A stretch of DNA of 64,000 nt from Halohasta litorea (GTDB lineage: Archaea > Halobacteriota > Halobacteria > Halobacteriales > Haloferacaceae): contig NZ_JANHDJ010000002.1 in the NCBI RefSeq assembly GCF_024494645.1, positions 434,001 through 498,000 of the forward strand. The letters are read 5' to 3'. The notes under the pieces are model-generated. The model searched no databases. It saw nothing but the letters and a program-made list of their open reading frames with translations, and was not told the origin of the DNA. The position numbers and the translations under genes were made by a program. Below, piece after piece: positions 16,833 to 25,614 of the stretch (positions are counted from its first letter, which is position 1; each line of letters begins with the position of its first letter).

Positions 16833-18464
16833 TTACTCTAGGTAGCCCAGATCGGTGAGTCGCTGTTCGACTGCCTCGTCGTTCGTTTCGATCGTTTCCA
16901 CCGGCTCGAAGGTCGGATACTCGGTCCGGCCCGTCGGCTGGACGATCGGCAGCGGATCGCCGTCCATCGTCGCGTCGACCGCGAGCCCGAAGGTCGCCAG
17001 GATCGTCGGTGCGATATCGAAAATGTGGCCTCCGATCTCGGTTCGGGGGCCGATCCCGTCACCGGCTGCCATCACGATCCCCTCGCGTTTGTGCTCCCAC
17101 GGCTCCGAGGGATCGGCGAACCACTCGCCGCGGAGCGACGCCGACAGGTAGTGGTCGAACGCCGCCGGGACGGTAACGATATCCGGGGCGGCCTGGATGT
17201 GTGGCCCCTCGAAGACGGCCTCTCGGGGGAGCACCTGCTCGAAACAGGGCCGACCGCCCGGTGTGCGAACCGCGGACAACGCCTCGATGAGATCGGCCCG
17301 CACCGATTCGTACTCATCAGGGGGGACAACACCATCGGGCTCCCGCCCCTCGACGTTGAGCCGGACGCCCATCTCGGTTCGGGAGCGCATATAGGCGGTC
17401 GAGGCGGCGAAGTCGACGCGCTCGGTACCGGCTCGAATGACGTCGGTTGGAACGAGATCGGCGACCTGCTCTTTGATTCCGAGCCGGTCGAGAACCGCTG
17501 CGATCCGCTGGCTCGTGATCCCGACGCTGGCGGCGAGTTGGCTCCCGTGTTCGGCGACCGACTGCTCGGCGTCCGACTCGGCGTCATCGGTGCGGAGCTG
17601 CGTGTCGGCCAGACTCGCCCACGAGGGCATCCCACCCGATCCGGCGGCCGTCTCGGCGTACTCGCGGTCCCGAAGGAACTCGTTGCAGCGGAACTCCCGG
17701 CCCTCCATCGGGCCGAGGCCGTGGTCGCTCACCAGGAGCGTGATATCCGGCTCGCAGGCATCGAGGATCGCCCCGATCTCCCGGTCGACCGCCCCATACA
17801 CCGCCCGAACCATCTCCCTGTCGTCGGGGTACTCGTGGTAGACCGTGTCGGTCTGCTGGAACTGCAGGAAGCCGAAATCGGGCTCGCGGTCGTCGAGGAG
17901 ATACCGAAAGGCCGCCCCGCGCATCCGGATCAGCTCCCGGTAGCTGGCGACGCGCTCGGGTTTCGTCGAATCACCGTGGCTGGCGTCGGCATACAGCTGG
18001 TAGTCGCCCAGTTCGTCGCGGAGTTCGCCCAACGTGCCCGGCGGGTGGCAGTCGGGGTCTTCGGGGGCCATGTAGCCGGGGACCAGCGTGCCATCGAACG
18101 GCCGCGGCGGATGGGTAACGGGGACGTTGACGACGAGGCTCTCGTAGCCGCGTAGTGACAGCAGCTCCCAGACCGCTCTGGCTTTGACCGTCGAGCGGTT
18201 GACCACGTCCCAGTCGTAGCCGTCGAACGTGAGGAAGTCGTAGACACCGTGTTTCCCGGGGTTTTTGCCGGTGTAAAGGGATGGCCACGCGCTGGGGGTC
18301 CAGGGGGGCAGCTGTGATTCGAGCGGGGCGACCGCGCTCTCGTCGCACAGCGCCGCGATGTGTGGGACCACCTCCTCGTCGATCAGCGGTTCGAGAACCG
18401 GGAGACAGACCCCATCCAACCCGATGAGGAGCGTCCGCAACCCGCCGGAATCGGTGTCAGACAT
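16833..18464 (-). CDS. Alkaline phosphatase-superfamily hydrolase (phosphodiesterase/phosphotransferase-like)
   Basis: A 543-residue protein. Metal-site and nucleophile motifs of the AlkP superfamily are in order: 'LLIGLDGV' (Asp17), '[21 protein letters not shown]' with the likely nucleophile Thr near 55, '[12 protein letters not shown]' near residue 200, and '[13 protein letters not shown]' near 245. The C-terminal metal His is probably in the '[16 protein letters not shown]' region. No signal peptide is evident, so it may act in the cytoplasm. Such enzymes in glycan loci may transfer or hydrolyse phosphate-linked head groups. It is co-transcribed with FemAB-like gene 1, and a motif copy lies 29-30 nt upstream of ATG 18464. 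Confidence 0.86.
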   Translation of the reverse strand: MSDTDSGGLRTLLIGLDGVCLPVLEPLIDEEVVPHIAALCDESAVAPLESQLPPWTPSAWPSLYTGKNPGKHGVYDFLTFDGYDWDVVNRSTVKARAVWELLSLRGYESLVVNVPVTHPPRPFDGTLVPGYMAPEDPDCHPPGTLGELRDELGDYQLYADASHGDSTKPERVASYRELIRMRGAAFRYLLDDREPDFGFLQFQQTDTVYHEYPDDREMVRAVYGAVDREIGAILDACEPDITLLVSDHGLGPMEGREFRCNEFLRDREYAETAAGSGGMPSWASLADTQLRTDDAESDAEQSVAEHGSQLAASVGITSQRIAAVLDRLGIKEQVADLVPTDVIRAGTERVDFAASTAYMRSRTEMGVRLNVEGREPDGVVPPDEYESVRADLIEALSAVRTPGGRPCFEQVLPREAVFEGPHIQAAPDIVTVPAAFDHYLSASLRGEWFADPSEPWEHKREGIVMAAGDGIGPRTEIGGHIFDIAPTILATFGLAVDATMDGDPLPIVQPTGRTEYPTFEPVETIETNDEAVEQRLTDLGYLE

Positions 18465-18488
18465 ACGAACTACCGTAGCATGGATACG

Positions 18489-18498
18489 GCTTTGTTAT
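18489..18498 (-). promoter_or_regulatory. ATAACAAAGC motif upstream of the AlkP/FemAB operon
   Basis: An exact copy, gcATAACAAAGCC read leftward, centred 29-30 nt upstream of ATG 18464. This spacing fits a core promoter element of a leaderless mRNA. Confidence 0.65.
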
Positions 18499-18843
18499 GC
18501 TCGGCCTTGTGGCCGTAGCGACACCATCTCGGCGGGTATCGACCTGTCTGTGGTCGCATCAGGATCCGAATCAGGCCCCACCAGCGCCCTGTCGACTGTC
18601 TGTGGCCGTCTCGATCCGAACCGCTCTCACTCGGGTTGCGGGTCCATAGCGCGGCATACCCGACCGACTCGCGTGAGTAACACGAACTTACTGCCCCCGC
18701 CGACTGACGACAGCATACCGACTCCGCGTCGGTCTGCCCGCCCGCTGTCGACGACGGGCACGGACCGAACACGAATACTGCAGCCGAGCAGCGTGGCGTC
18801 GGCCGGAAGGTGGCTGTGGTCGGCAGTCGGCAGAAAGGGTATC

Positions 18844-18853
18844 ATAACAAAGC
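18844..18853 (+). promoter_or_regulatory. ATAACAAAGC motif upstream of the acyltransferase operon
   Basis: An exact copy, tcATAACAAAGC, centred about 130 nt upstream of ATG 18979, the first gene of a run of four overlapping genes. Confidence 0.6.
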
Positions 18854-18978
18854 GACCGCTGGTGGAACGCCGAACCACGACCACGGGCAGTCCTCGTGGC
18901 ACAGATCATGTACACGGATTCGATACCAACGACGAGTCGGGCCGACAGTCCCCGACTCACGCGGGGAGGAGCGTCTCA

Positions 18979-19560
18979 ATGAGCACCGAGCCACAGCTCG
19001 GCGACGGCTGTGAGATCGGGCCGGACGTCAGCCTCGGCGAGCCGGGCGATGGCCCACCGCCGGAGATCGGCCGGGAGGCGACGGTTCGCTCGGGGGCGAT
19101 CATCTACCCCGATGTCCGGATCGGCGACCGATTCGTCACTGGCCACAACGTCCTCATCCGCGAGGCGACGACGATCGGCGACGACGTGGTGGTCGGCACC
19201 AACACCGTCATCGACGGCGCGACGACCATCGGCTCCGGGGTCAGTATGCAGACCGGCGTCTACGTGCCGCGGGAGACGACGGTCGGCGACGATGTCTTTC
19301 TGGGCCCCCACGCCGCCCTGACCAACGACCCCTACCCGATCCGGCAGGACGTCGACCTCGCCGGGCCGATCCTCGAAGACGGCGTCTCCGTCGGCGCGAA
19401 CGCGACGCTCCTGCCGGGTGTCGCCGTCGGCGAGGGTTCCTTTATCGCCGCTGGAGCGGTCGTCACCGAGGACGTCCCGCCGAACCGGTTGGCGGTCGGG
19501 GCCCCCGCCGTCCACCGCCCGCTTCCCGAGCCGCTCCAGGAGGCCAACGAGATCCGATGA
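18979..19560 (+). CDS. Left-handed beta-helix N-acetyltransferase (WbpD-like)
   Basis: A 193-residue protein from ATG 18979. Hexapeptide repeats run through residues about 30-165 ('[20 protein letters not shown]', '[16 protein letters not shown]', '[16 protein letters not shown]'). The protein closes with the family ending '[16 protein letters not shown]'. Such trimeric enzymes use acetyl-CoA; WbpD acetylates the 3-amino group of UDP-GlcNAc(3NH2)A. It overlaps the intact nucleotide-sugar 6-dehydrogenase by 4 nt (ATGA), a pairing that fits the same pathway. A serine or other acetyltransferase role cannot be excluded. Confidence 0.88.
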   Translation: MSTEPQLGDGCEIGPDVSLGEPGDGPPPEIGREATVRSGAIIYPDVRIGDRFVTGHNVLIREATTIGDDVVVGTNTVIDGATTIGSGVSMQTGVYVPRETTVGDDVFLGPHAALTNDPYPIRQDVDLAGPILEDGVSVGANATLLPGVAVGEGSFIAAGAVVTEDVPPNRLAVGAPAVHRPLPEPLQEANEIR

Positions 19561-20993
19561 CCGACTCGATCGGACTCTACGGCAGCGGTCTCGACGAATC
19601 CCGGCAGGAGGCAGCCCTTTTAAACGGCGAGGTGCCGGTGGCCGTCTACGGGCTCGGAAAAATGGGGCTCCCCTTAGCGGGGGTCTACGCGGAGCTGACC
19701 GGCAACGTCACCGGTGCCGACGTCGACCCCGGTGTCGTCGCGTCGGTCACCCGCGGCGAGTGTCACGTCGACGGCGAGCCCGGACTCGCCGAGTTGGTCG
19801 AAGAGACTGTCGGTAAGGGCGCGCTTCGAGCCGTCGACGACCCGGCTGCGGCCGCCGACGGCGCGCGGCTCCACGTCGTGATCGTCCCGACGCTGATCAC
19901 CGACGAGGGGCAGGCCGACCTCACGATCGTCGAATCGGTCGTCGAGGATATCGCCGCCGGACTCCAGGAGGGCGATCTGGTCGTCATCGAGTCGACGGTG
20001 CCGCCGCGGACCTGCGAGGACGTGGTGGTGCCGCGGCTGGCGGCCGAAAGCGGCCTCGACCGCGGCGAGTTCGGCGTGGCGTTCTGTCCCGAACGGACCG
20101 AAAGCGGTCGCGCGCTGCGAGACATCCGCGGCTCGTGGCCGAAAGTCGTCGGCGGCGTCGATTCGGAAAGCACCCGCGCCGCAGCCCTCGTCTACGATCA
20201 GGTCACCGACAACGACGTCATCCGGGCCTCGGATGCGACCACCGCGGAGTCGGTCAAAGTCTTCGAGGGCGTCTACCGCGACGTGAACATCGCGCTGGCA
20301 AACGAGTTGGCGACCTACACCGACGCGCTCGGGATCGACGTTCGGGAGGCCATCGCGGTTGCCAACACGGTCGACGAATCCGACATCCTCCGGCCGGGTC
20401 CCGGCGTCGGCGGCCACTGTATTCCGTACTACCCGTATTTCCTCTTCGGCGAGTTCGACGTCGAGAGCCCGCTGCTGCGGACCGCCCGCGAGGTCAACGA
20501 CGAGATGCCCGCCTTCGTCGTCGGGAAACTCGCCTCGCTGCTCGCCGACCGCGGCCGGTCGCTCGACGATGCAACCGTCCTCGTCCTCGGCGGCACCTAC
20601 CGCGCTGGCGTCGCCGAGACGCGGGCCAGTCCCGCCATCGGCGTCACCGAAACGCTGGCGGCCAACGGGGCGGCGGTCGATATCGTCGACCCGATGCTCG
20701 ACTCCTTCGACGAGTTCGATGCCACGCCGGTCGAGATGACCGACAGCTATCAGACGGCGTACGACGGGATCGTCCTCGTGACGGCCCACGCGACCTTCGA
20801 GGCGTTCGACTGGGCGGCCTTCGACGATCCGATCGTCGTCGACACCCGAGCGGTCCTGGATCCCGACGCGATCGCCCACGATATATATCCGATCGGCGGT
20901 CGTGGCGACGTCGACATCGCCGCCCAGACCCGCAGCCCCCCGGCGGCCGATAGCCCCGCGGACACGGCCGCTACCGATGGAGGCGAGGACTGA
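19557..20993 (+). CDS. UDP-N-acetyl-hexosamine 6-dehydrogenase (WbpA/WecC-like)
   Basis: A 478-residue NAD-dependent enzyme that oxidises the C6 hydroxyl of a UDP-amino sugar to a carboxylate. All expected elements are present: [12 protein letters not shown] (31-42), '[10 protein letters not shown]' (143-152), 'FCPERTESG' (176-184), catalytic Lys234 in ESVKVFEG, and catalytic Cys288 in [13 protein letters not shown]. The C-terminal UDP-binding domain is complete, with an acidic tail. The ATG overlaps the acyltransferase stop, and the stop overlaps the next ATG by one base. It is the active counterpart of the degenerate homologue at 10157. UDP-GlcNAc versus UDP-ManNAc specificity is not decidable. 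Confidence 0.92.
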   Translation: MTDSIGLYGSGLDESRQEAALLNGEVPVAVYGLGKMGLPLAGVYAELTGNVTGADVDPGVVASVTRGECHVDGEPGLAELVEETVGKGALRAVDDPAAAADGARLHVVIVPTLITDEGQADLTIVESVVEDIAAGLQEGDLVVIESTVPPRTCEDVVVPRLAAESGLDRGEFGVAFCPERTESGRALRDIRGSWPKVVGGVDSESTRAAALVYDQVTDNDVIRASDATTAESVKVFEGVYRDVNIALANELATYTDALGIDVREAIAVANTVDESDILRPGPGVGGHCIPYYPYFLFGEFDVESPLLRTAREVNDEMPAFVVGKLASLLADRGRSLDDATVLVLGGTYRAGVAETRASPAIGVTETLAANGAAVDIVDPMLDSFDEFDATPVEMTDSYQTAYDGIVLVTAHATFEAFDWAAFDDPIVVDTRAVLDPDAIAHDIYPIGGRGDVDIAAQTRSPPAADSPADTAATDGGED

Positions 20994-21766
20994 TGGTCGC
21001 GGACTTCAGCGACGAGGCCTACGCCGCGCTCCTGGATGCGGGACTCGACGCTGGCTACGAGTTCCTCACCGTCAGGGAGTATCTGCGTGCCGAGGAGCTG
21101 CCCGAGCGGTTCCTCATCGTCCGCCACGACGTCGACCGCAAGCCGCGCAATGCCCTCCAGATGGCCCGCACCGAGGCGGTCCGCGGGGTGTCGACGACCT
21201 ACTACTACCGGATCATCCCGAAGACGTTCCGGCCGGAGTTGATCCGCCAGACCGAGGCACTGGGCCACGAGATCGGCTACCACTACGAGGACCTCGATTC
21301 GGCGGATGGCGACATCGAGGCAGCCCACAAGTCCTTCGACCGGAACCTCCGACGGTTCCGGCGGCTGTGTGAGATCGATACGGTCTGTATGCACGGCAAC
21401 CCACTGACCGCTCACGACAACCGGGATCTGTGGTCCGGCGACCGCGTATACGCCGACTACGATCTGTTAGGCGAGGCCTACCTCTCGATGGATTTCGCGG
21501 ACGTGACCTACTTTTCGGACACCGGCCGGACGTGGGAAGACGGCCCACTCAAAGTCAAGGATCACACGATGGGCGAGGGCGACAAGCAGGTCCAGGTCGA
21601 CTCCACGTGGGAGCTGATCGACCTCCTGGACGCAGGCAGGGTCGACCGGGCCTGCCTGCTCGTCCATCCCAACCGGTGGGCGGGCTCCTATGCGGAGTTG
21701 GTCGCCGAACGCACCAAGGACGCCGCCACGAACGTGGTGAAGTACGGCCTCCAGCTCCGGCCATGA
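20993..21766 (+). CDS. NodB-like polysaccharide deacetylase family protein 1
   Basis: A 257-residue protein of the polysaccharide deacetylase superfamily. The first motif is 'FLIVRHDVDRKP' (about 39-50), with the catalytic-base and metal Asp residues in HDVD. 'LGHEIGYHYEDLD' (about 88-100) supplies further metal-binding His residues, and 'LVHPNRW' near 221 is the C-terminal His motif. It probably removes N-acetyl groups from a glycan or sugar lipid. No signal peptide is seen, so the site of action is uncertain. It is coupled by a one-base overlap to the dehydrogenase and by four bases to the next deacetylase. Confidence 0.84.
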   Translation: MVADFSDEAYAALLDAGLDAGYEFLTVREYLRAEELPERFLIVRHDVDRKPRNALQMARTEAVRGVSTTYYYRIIPKTFRPELIRQTEALGHEIGYHYEDLDSADGDIEAAHKSFDRNLRRFRRLCEIDTVCMHGNPLTAHDNRDLWSGDRVYADYDLLGEAYLSMDFADVTYFSDTGRTWEDGPLKVKDHTMGEGDKQVQVDSTWELIDLLDAGRVDRACLLVHPNRWAGSYAELVAERTKDAATNVVKYGLQLRP

Positions 21767-22656
21767 TCGACGACTACAATTTCGCGCTCTGTCTGACCCA
21801 CGACGTCGACCGGCCCTATAAGACGTATCACGCCCCGCTGTATGCCCTGCGCGACAGGGACCCCCGACACCTCCGGTCGCTTTTGCCCGGTACCAACAGC
21901 TTCTGGACGTTCGACCGCATCCTGGAGCTGGAAGACGATCTCGACGTCCGGTCGGCCTTTTATTTCCTCTCCGAGCAGCGGCTGTTCGGCGATCGGCCGC
22001 CCCGCGAGTGGCTGACGAAAGACGGCTGGCGGCTGTTTGGGGGTCGCTACTCGCTCGATGACCGGCGGATCAGGGACCTGATCCAGGAACTCGATGCTGG
22101 CGGCTGGGAGGTCGGCCTGCATGGCTCCTACGAGTCACTGACCGACCGCGACCGGCTGGCCACCGAGAAACGCGCCGTCGAGCGGGCGCTTGGAAAGTCG
22201 ATCCGGGGCGGCCGACAGCACTACCTCAATCTCTCGATTCCCGAGACGTGGGAACTCCACCAAGCGATCGGCCTCGACTACGACTGCAGTTTGGGGAGTT
22301 CCGAGAGCTACGGCTTCGAGCACGGCTACTCGATCAGGCGGCCGTTCGACGACGAGTTCGTCGTCTTTCCGCTGACGCTCATGGAGCTGGCGCTGCCGAA
22401 CGTCGAGACCGATATTGAAGGAGCATGGCGGGAGTGTGAGCGACTGTTGGCGGAGGCCGCCGACAACGAGGCGGTGATGACGGTGCTGTGGCATCCGCGA
22501 TTCTTCAGCGAGCTTGACTTTCCGAACTACGCGGCACTGTATCGTCGGCTTATCGAACGCGCCCAGGAGTTAGGCGGCTGGGTTGGACCGCCCGGAGCCT
22601 ACTACGAGCAACTCGACCACCCCACGCCGCCGATAGCCCCGAGACAACTCGACTAA
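21763..22656 (+). CDS. NodB-like polysaccharide deacetylase family protein 2
   Basis: A 297-residue protein from ATG 21763, chosen because it overlaps the previous stop (ATGA) and opens directly with the family motif 'FALCLTHDVDRPYK'. Other deacetylase-like motifs are 'GWEVGLHGSYES' near residue 110 and 'TVLWHPRFF' near 246. The middle carries a longer insert ('GGRQHYLNLSIPETWELHQAIGLDYDCSLG') than in protein 1. Three divergent members in one locus suggest three different substrates or positions. No export signal is visible. Confidence 0.84.
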   Translation: MIDDYNFALCLTHDVDRPYKTYHAPLYALRDRDPRHLRSLLPGTNSFWTFDRILELEDDLDVRSAFYFLSEQRLFGDRPPREWLTKDGWRLFGGRYSLDDRRIRDLIQELDAGGWEVGLHGSYESLTDRDRLATEKRAVERALGKSIRGGRQHYLNLSIPETWELHQAIGLDYDCSLGSSESYGFEHGYSIRRPFDDEFVVFPLTLMELALPNVETDIEGAWRECERLLAEAADNEAVMTVLWHPRFFSELDFPNYAALYRRLIERAQELGGWVGPPGAYYEQLDHPTPPIAPRQLD

Positions 22657-22663
22657 TCAGTCG

Positions 22664-22673
22664 GTAACAAAAC
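22664..22673 (+). promoter_or_regulatory. GTAACAAAAC motif upstream of FemAB-like gene 2
   Basis: A variant copy, gGTAACAAAACC, centred 37-38 nt upstream of ATG 22706. Confidence 0.45.
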
Positions 22674-22705
22674 CGCCCTTCGGTGTCTGTTTGGCCACTC
22701 TCAGT

Positions 22706-23710
22706 ATGCGAATCGAGCGACTCCCCCTGACTGACTGGGCCGAGGCCCTCCCGGCCCGAGGGTTCGAACCGTTTCACACCGCCGAGGCACTCTCCGTGCT
22801 CGACGACCACGCAAGCGGGAGGCTCCAGTTGTTTGCGGGGTACAACGGACGGAACCCGGTTGCACTGCTCCCCGTCTTCGTTCGCCGACGGGCGGTCGGC
22901 TCGATGGTGACCTCGCCGCCGCCGGGCTTTAGCGTCCCTCGACTGGGGCCGATTCTGATGCCCGCCAGTCCGAAACGCAGCAAGGCCGAGCGGCTCAACC
23001 GGCGGTTCGCCGAGGCGGTCGTCGACGAGCTCTCGTTGGACGCCACACGGACCCTGTTTTATATGATCGGCAACACCACCTACACCGATCCACGCCCTTA
23101 CCGGTGGGCAGAGTTCGACGTCGAGACCGCCTTTACCTACAGGTTGGACGTCGACGGCCGGTCGGCCGACGACCTCCTGGCGAACTGCTCGAAGAGCCTC
23201 CGGCGGGAGATCCGCGACGTCCGCGAGTTGGACGTCACCGTCGAGCAGGCAGGTCTCCAAGGGACGAAAGCGATCTACGAGCAAACTGCCGACCGCTATG
23301 CCCAACAGGACGAGCCGTTCGGGCTCTCGTGGGACTACGTCCAGGACCTCGTGGCGGCCCTCGGCGAGCGGGCCCGAAGCTACGTGGTCCGCGATCCCGA
23401 CGGCGAGTTCCTCAGTGGGATCACGGTGCTGTACTCCAACGACGCCGCCTACTTCTGGCAGGGCGGCGCACGCGGCGAGTACGACGGCACGACAGTCAAC
23501 AGCGCCCTCCACTGGCGGATCGTCGAGGATCTCATCGACGACCCGCCGATCGACACGATCTCGACATACGATCTGATGGGTGCCAACACCGATCGGCTCT
23601 GTAAGTATAAAAGCAAGTTCGGTGCCTCCCTGGAGCCCTACTACACGATCGAGTCGGCTGGCCCACAGATGGACCTGGCGAAACGAGCCTACCGCAAACT
23701 CACCGGCTAA
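22706..23710 (+). CDS. FemAB/GNAT-like transferase 2
   Basis: A 334-residue paralogue of the protein at 15830. It shares the 'ARGFEPFHTAEALSV' N-terminal block, 'SPPPGFSVPRLGPIL', the GNAT half 'GEFLSGITVLYSNDAAYFWQGGA', and the closing 'YDLMGANTDRLCKYKSKFGASL'. ATG 22706 was chosen over the TTG at 22691, which lies closer to the promoter motif. As with its paralogue, the expected chemistry is transfer of an aminoacyl or acyl group to an amino group of a glycan. The donor is unknown. The two FemAB-like proteins are divergent, so they are not a recent duplication. Confidence 0.84.
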   Translation: MRIERLPLTDWAEALPARGFEPFHTAEALSVLDDHASGRLQLFAGYNGRNPVALLPVFVRRRAVGSMVTSPPPGFSVPRLGPILMPASPKRSKAERLNRRFAEAVVDELSLDATRTLFYMIGNTTYTDPRPYRWAEFDVETAFTYRLDVDGRSADDLLANCSKSLRREIRDVRELDVTVEQAGLQGTKAIYEQTADRYAQQDEPFGLSWDYVQDLVAALGERARSYVVRDPDGEFLSGITVLYSNDAAYFWQGGARGEYDGTTVNSALHWRIVEDLIDDPPIDTISTYDLMGANTDRLCKYKSKFGASLEPYYTIESAGPQMDLAKRAYRKLTG

Positions 23711-23855
23711 CCGATCACACAGGCGTCGCTTATACCCCCTCTCGACTGGAACAGTTGACCTGTTCGATACTGTTCGTATTCGCCATCATGTGGTTACTAA
23801 AATCAAATGATTTATCATTAATAAAGCGGACGTGTCAGCCTGTTTTGGTGACATC

Positions 23856-23865
23856 ATAACAAAGC
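23856..23865 (+). promoter_or_regulatory. ATAACAAAGC motif upstream of the formyltransferase operon
   Basis: An exact copy, tcATAACAAAGC, centred 31-32 nt upstream of ATG 23892. Confidence 0.62.
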
Positions 23866-23891
23866 AGTTGGTATCCGAGGCGGCTGGTAGT

Positions 23892-24890
23892 ATGGACGTC
23901 CCAGACGATTCAGAGATCGTGTATACGAGCGTGTCGACACCCGGCCATCACGTCCTGGAGAGACTCCTCGATGAGGGGGCCCCGATCACACAGCTCGTCT
24001 CGATCACCCCCGAGATGGGCGAGGCCGCAGGCGTCGCAAAGTACACCGATTTTTCGGCGGTTGCCGACGAGTACGACCTCCCGATCTACTACCCCGAGAC
24101 CTACAGCATGGGCGACGCCGACGTCGACTTCTTCGAGACGCTCGACGGGGATCTGATGATCGTCAACGGCTGGAACCGGATCATCCCCGGCGAGGTCCTG
24201 GAGACCTTCAGCCACGGCGTCCTCGGCAACCACGGCAGCGCCTTCGGCCTTCCCAAGGGCCGGGGGCGGTCGCCGCTGAACTGGTCGCTGATCGAGGATC
24301 TCGACCGGTTTCTGCTCTCGCTGATCCGGCTCGATGCCGACGTCGACGCCGGGGGGGTTGCGGCCACCCGAAAGTTCGACATCACCGAGTTCGATTCGAT
24401 CCAGTCGCTGTATTATAAGGTCAGCCTCGCCATCGAGGAGATGTTGCTGGAAGTGATCGGCCCGATCCTCCGGGGAGAACACAGTTTCGAGCCACAGGAC
24501 GGCGAGCCGACCTACTACCCGAAGCGGACGTCCGACGACGGCGAGATCCACTGGAGCGAGCCGATGGCCGAGATCTACAACCTCGTTCGGGCGGTGACTC
24601 GTCCGTATCCGGGGGCATTTACCTTCCAGGACGGCGAGCGGGTCGATGTCTGGTCGGCCCGGCCGTTTTCGACCGATTTCGGGTTCGACGCTGTGCCGGG
24701 CGAAATCCTCGCGGCGTTCCACACCGACGAGTTCGTCGTGGCGACGCCCGACGGCTCGGTACTGATCACCGAGTGGGAAGCCAACGGCTGGCGGCCCGAG
24801 GCGGGGATGGTCTTCGAGTCGACGGGCGACCACGACCGCGTCGACGGCATCGAGCAGAAAGGACACCTGACGACGAGTGACGATGACTGA
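23892..24890 (+). CDS. Formyltransferase-family protein (sugar N-formyltransferase-like)
   Basis: A 332-residue protein of the methionyl-tRNA/sugar formyltransferase fold. 'LMIVNGWNRIIPGEVLE' is followed by 'VLGNHGSAFGLPKGRGRSPLNWSLI' (about residues 112-136), the counterpart of the N..H..SLLPxYRG active site. An Asp-containing 'DADVDAGGVAATRKFDI' is the expected third catalytic residue. A C-terminal domain with 'VRAVTRPYPGAF' completes the fold. In glycan loci these enzymes use N10-formyl-tetrahydrofolate to formylate an amino sugar. The next deacetylase gene overlaps its stop by 8 nt (ATGACTGA), suggesting that deacetylation and formylation act on the same sugar. tRNA formylation is unlikely in an archaeon. 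Confidence 0.84.
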   Translation: MDVPDDSEIVYTSVSTPGHHVLERLLDEGAPITQLVSITPEMGEAAGVAKYTDFSAVADEYDLPIYYPETYSMGDADVDFFETLDGDLMIVNGWNRIIPGEVLETFSHGVLGNHGSAFGLPKGRGRSPLNWSLIEDLDRFLLSLIRLDADVDAGGVAATRKFDITEFDSIQSLYYKVSLAIEEMLLEVIGPILRGEHSFEPQDGEPTYYPKRTSDDGEIHWSEPMAEIYNLVRAVTRPYPGAFTFQDGERVDVWSARPFSTDFGFDAVPGEILAAFHTDEFVVATPDGSVLITEWEANGWRPEAGMVFESTGDHDRVDGIEQKGHLTTSDDD

Positions 24891-25614
24891 GTCGGCTCTC
24901 GATCCCACCGAGCTCCCCTCTCTGGAGTATCGTCTCGATAGCTACGAGCGACTGCTTCGGTCGTTCGGGGCCGCTGGCTACGAGTTTACCCCATTCGATC
25001 CCGCAGAGCCACCCGCCGAGGGGGAGATTCTACTCCGCCACGACGTCGACCTCTCGATCGACCGGGCGCTGGCGATGGCCGAACGCGAGCGAGCCTTGGG
25101 GATTCAGTCGACCTACTGTTTCCTACTGAGTGCCCCCGCCTACGATCTCACGCGACCCCAGAACGTGCGGGTACTCCAGCGGATCAGCAAACTGGGCCAC
25201 GAGATCGCCCTTCATTTCGACACCCACACCTACTGGGCGGCCGACGACGAACCCAGCGCCGAGTCGATTGCGGCCAAAGTCACCGAGGAACTCGCAGTCC
25301 TCGGGCGGCTCGTCGGCGAGGAGCCCTCGACGGCCTCGTTTCATATCCCGCCGTCGTGGGTGCTCGACCGCGCCTTCGAGGCGTTCACCAACACCTACGC
25401 CCCACCGTTTTTCAGCGAGATCGACTACCGCTCGGATTCCAGCCAGAAATGGGTCGCGGCCGAACCGTTCCCCGATAGCCTCGCCGAGACGCTGCAACTG
25501 CTCGTCCATCCTGGACTCTGGCACGCCGACCACCGGCCGATGGCCGAGATCGTCGGCGACCTCCGGCAGCAGGCCCACCGACAGGTCGACGGCTACTTCG
25601 ACCCGCTGGGCTGA
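24883..25614 (+). CDS. NodB-like polysaccharide deacetylase family protein 3
   Basis: A 243-residue protein from ATG 24883, overlapping the formyltransferase stop by 8 nt. The family motifs are 'EILLRHDVDLSIDRA' (about 48-62), 'KLGHEIALHFDTHTYW' (about 103-118) and 'LLVHPGLWH' near 206. It is shorter than the other two deacetylases and is closest in layout to protein 1. The coupling to a formyltransferase suggests an exchange of acetyl for formyl on an amino group, but this is inference. Confidence 0.84.
   Translation: MTESALDPTELPSLEYRLDSYERLLRSFGAAGYEFTPFDPAEPPAEGEILLRHDVDLSIDRALAMAERERALGIQSTYCFLLSAPAYDLTRPQNVRVLQRISKLGHEIALHFDTHTYWAADDEPSAESIAAKVTEELAVLGRLVGEEPSTASFHIPPSWVLDRAFEAFTNTYAPPFFSEIDYRSDSSQKWVAAEPFPDSLAETLQLLVHPGLWHADHRPMAEIVGDLRQQAHRQVDGYFDPLG

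Larger units (their letters stand above)
18465..18978. other. Divergent promoter region with two opposed motifs
   Basis: About 514 bases. An exact motif copy reads leftward at 18489-18498 and another reads rightward at 18844-18853. An open frame continues through this stretch from 18358 into the acyltransferase gene, but its composition (Arg/Thr/Ser-rich, few acidic residues) argues against coding before 18979. Confidence 0.5.

Noticed and set aside
18358-18978. Possible N-terminal extension of the beta-helix acyltransferase
   Set aside because: The frame is open but has Ser/Thr/Arg-rich, non-halophile composition and contains the promoter motif. The family domain starts after ATG 18979.
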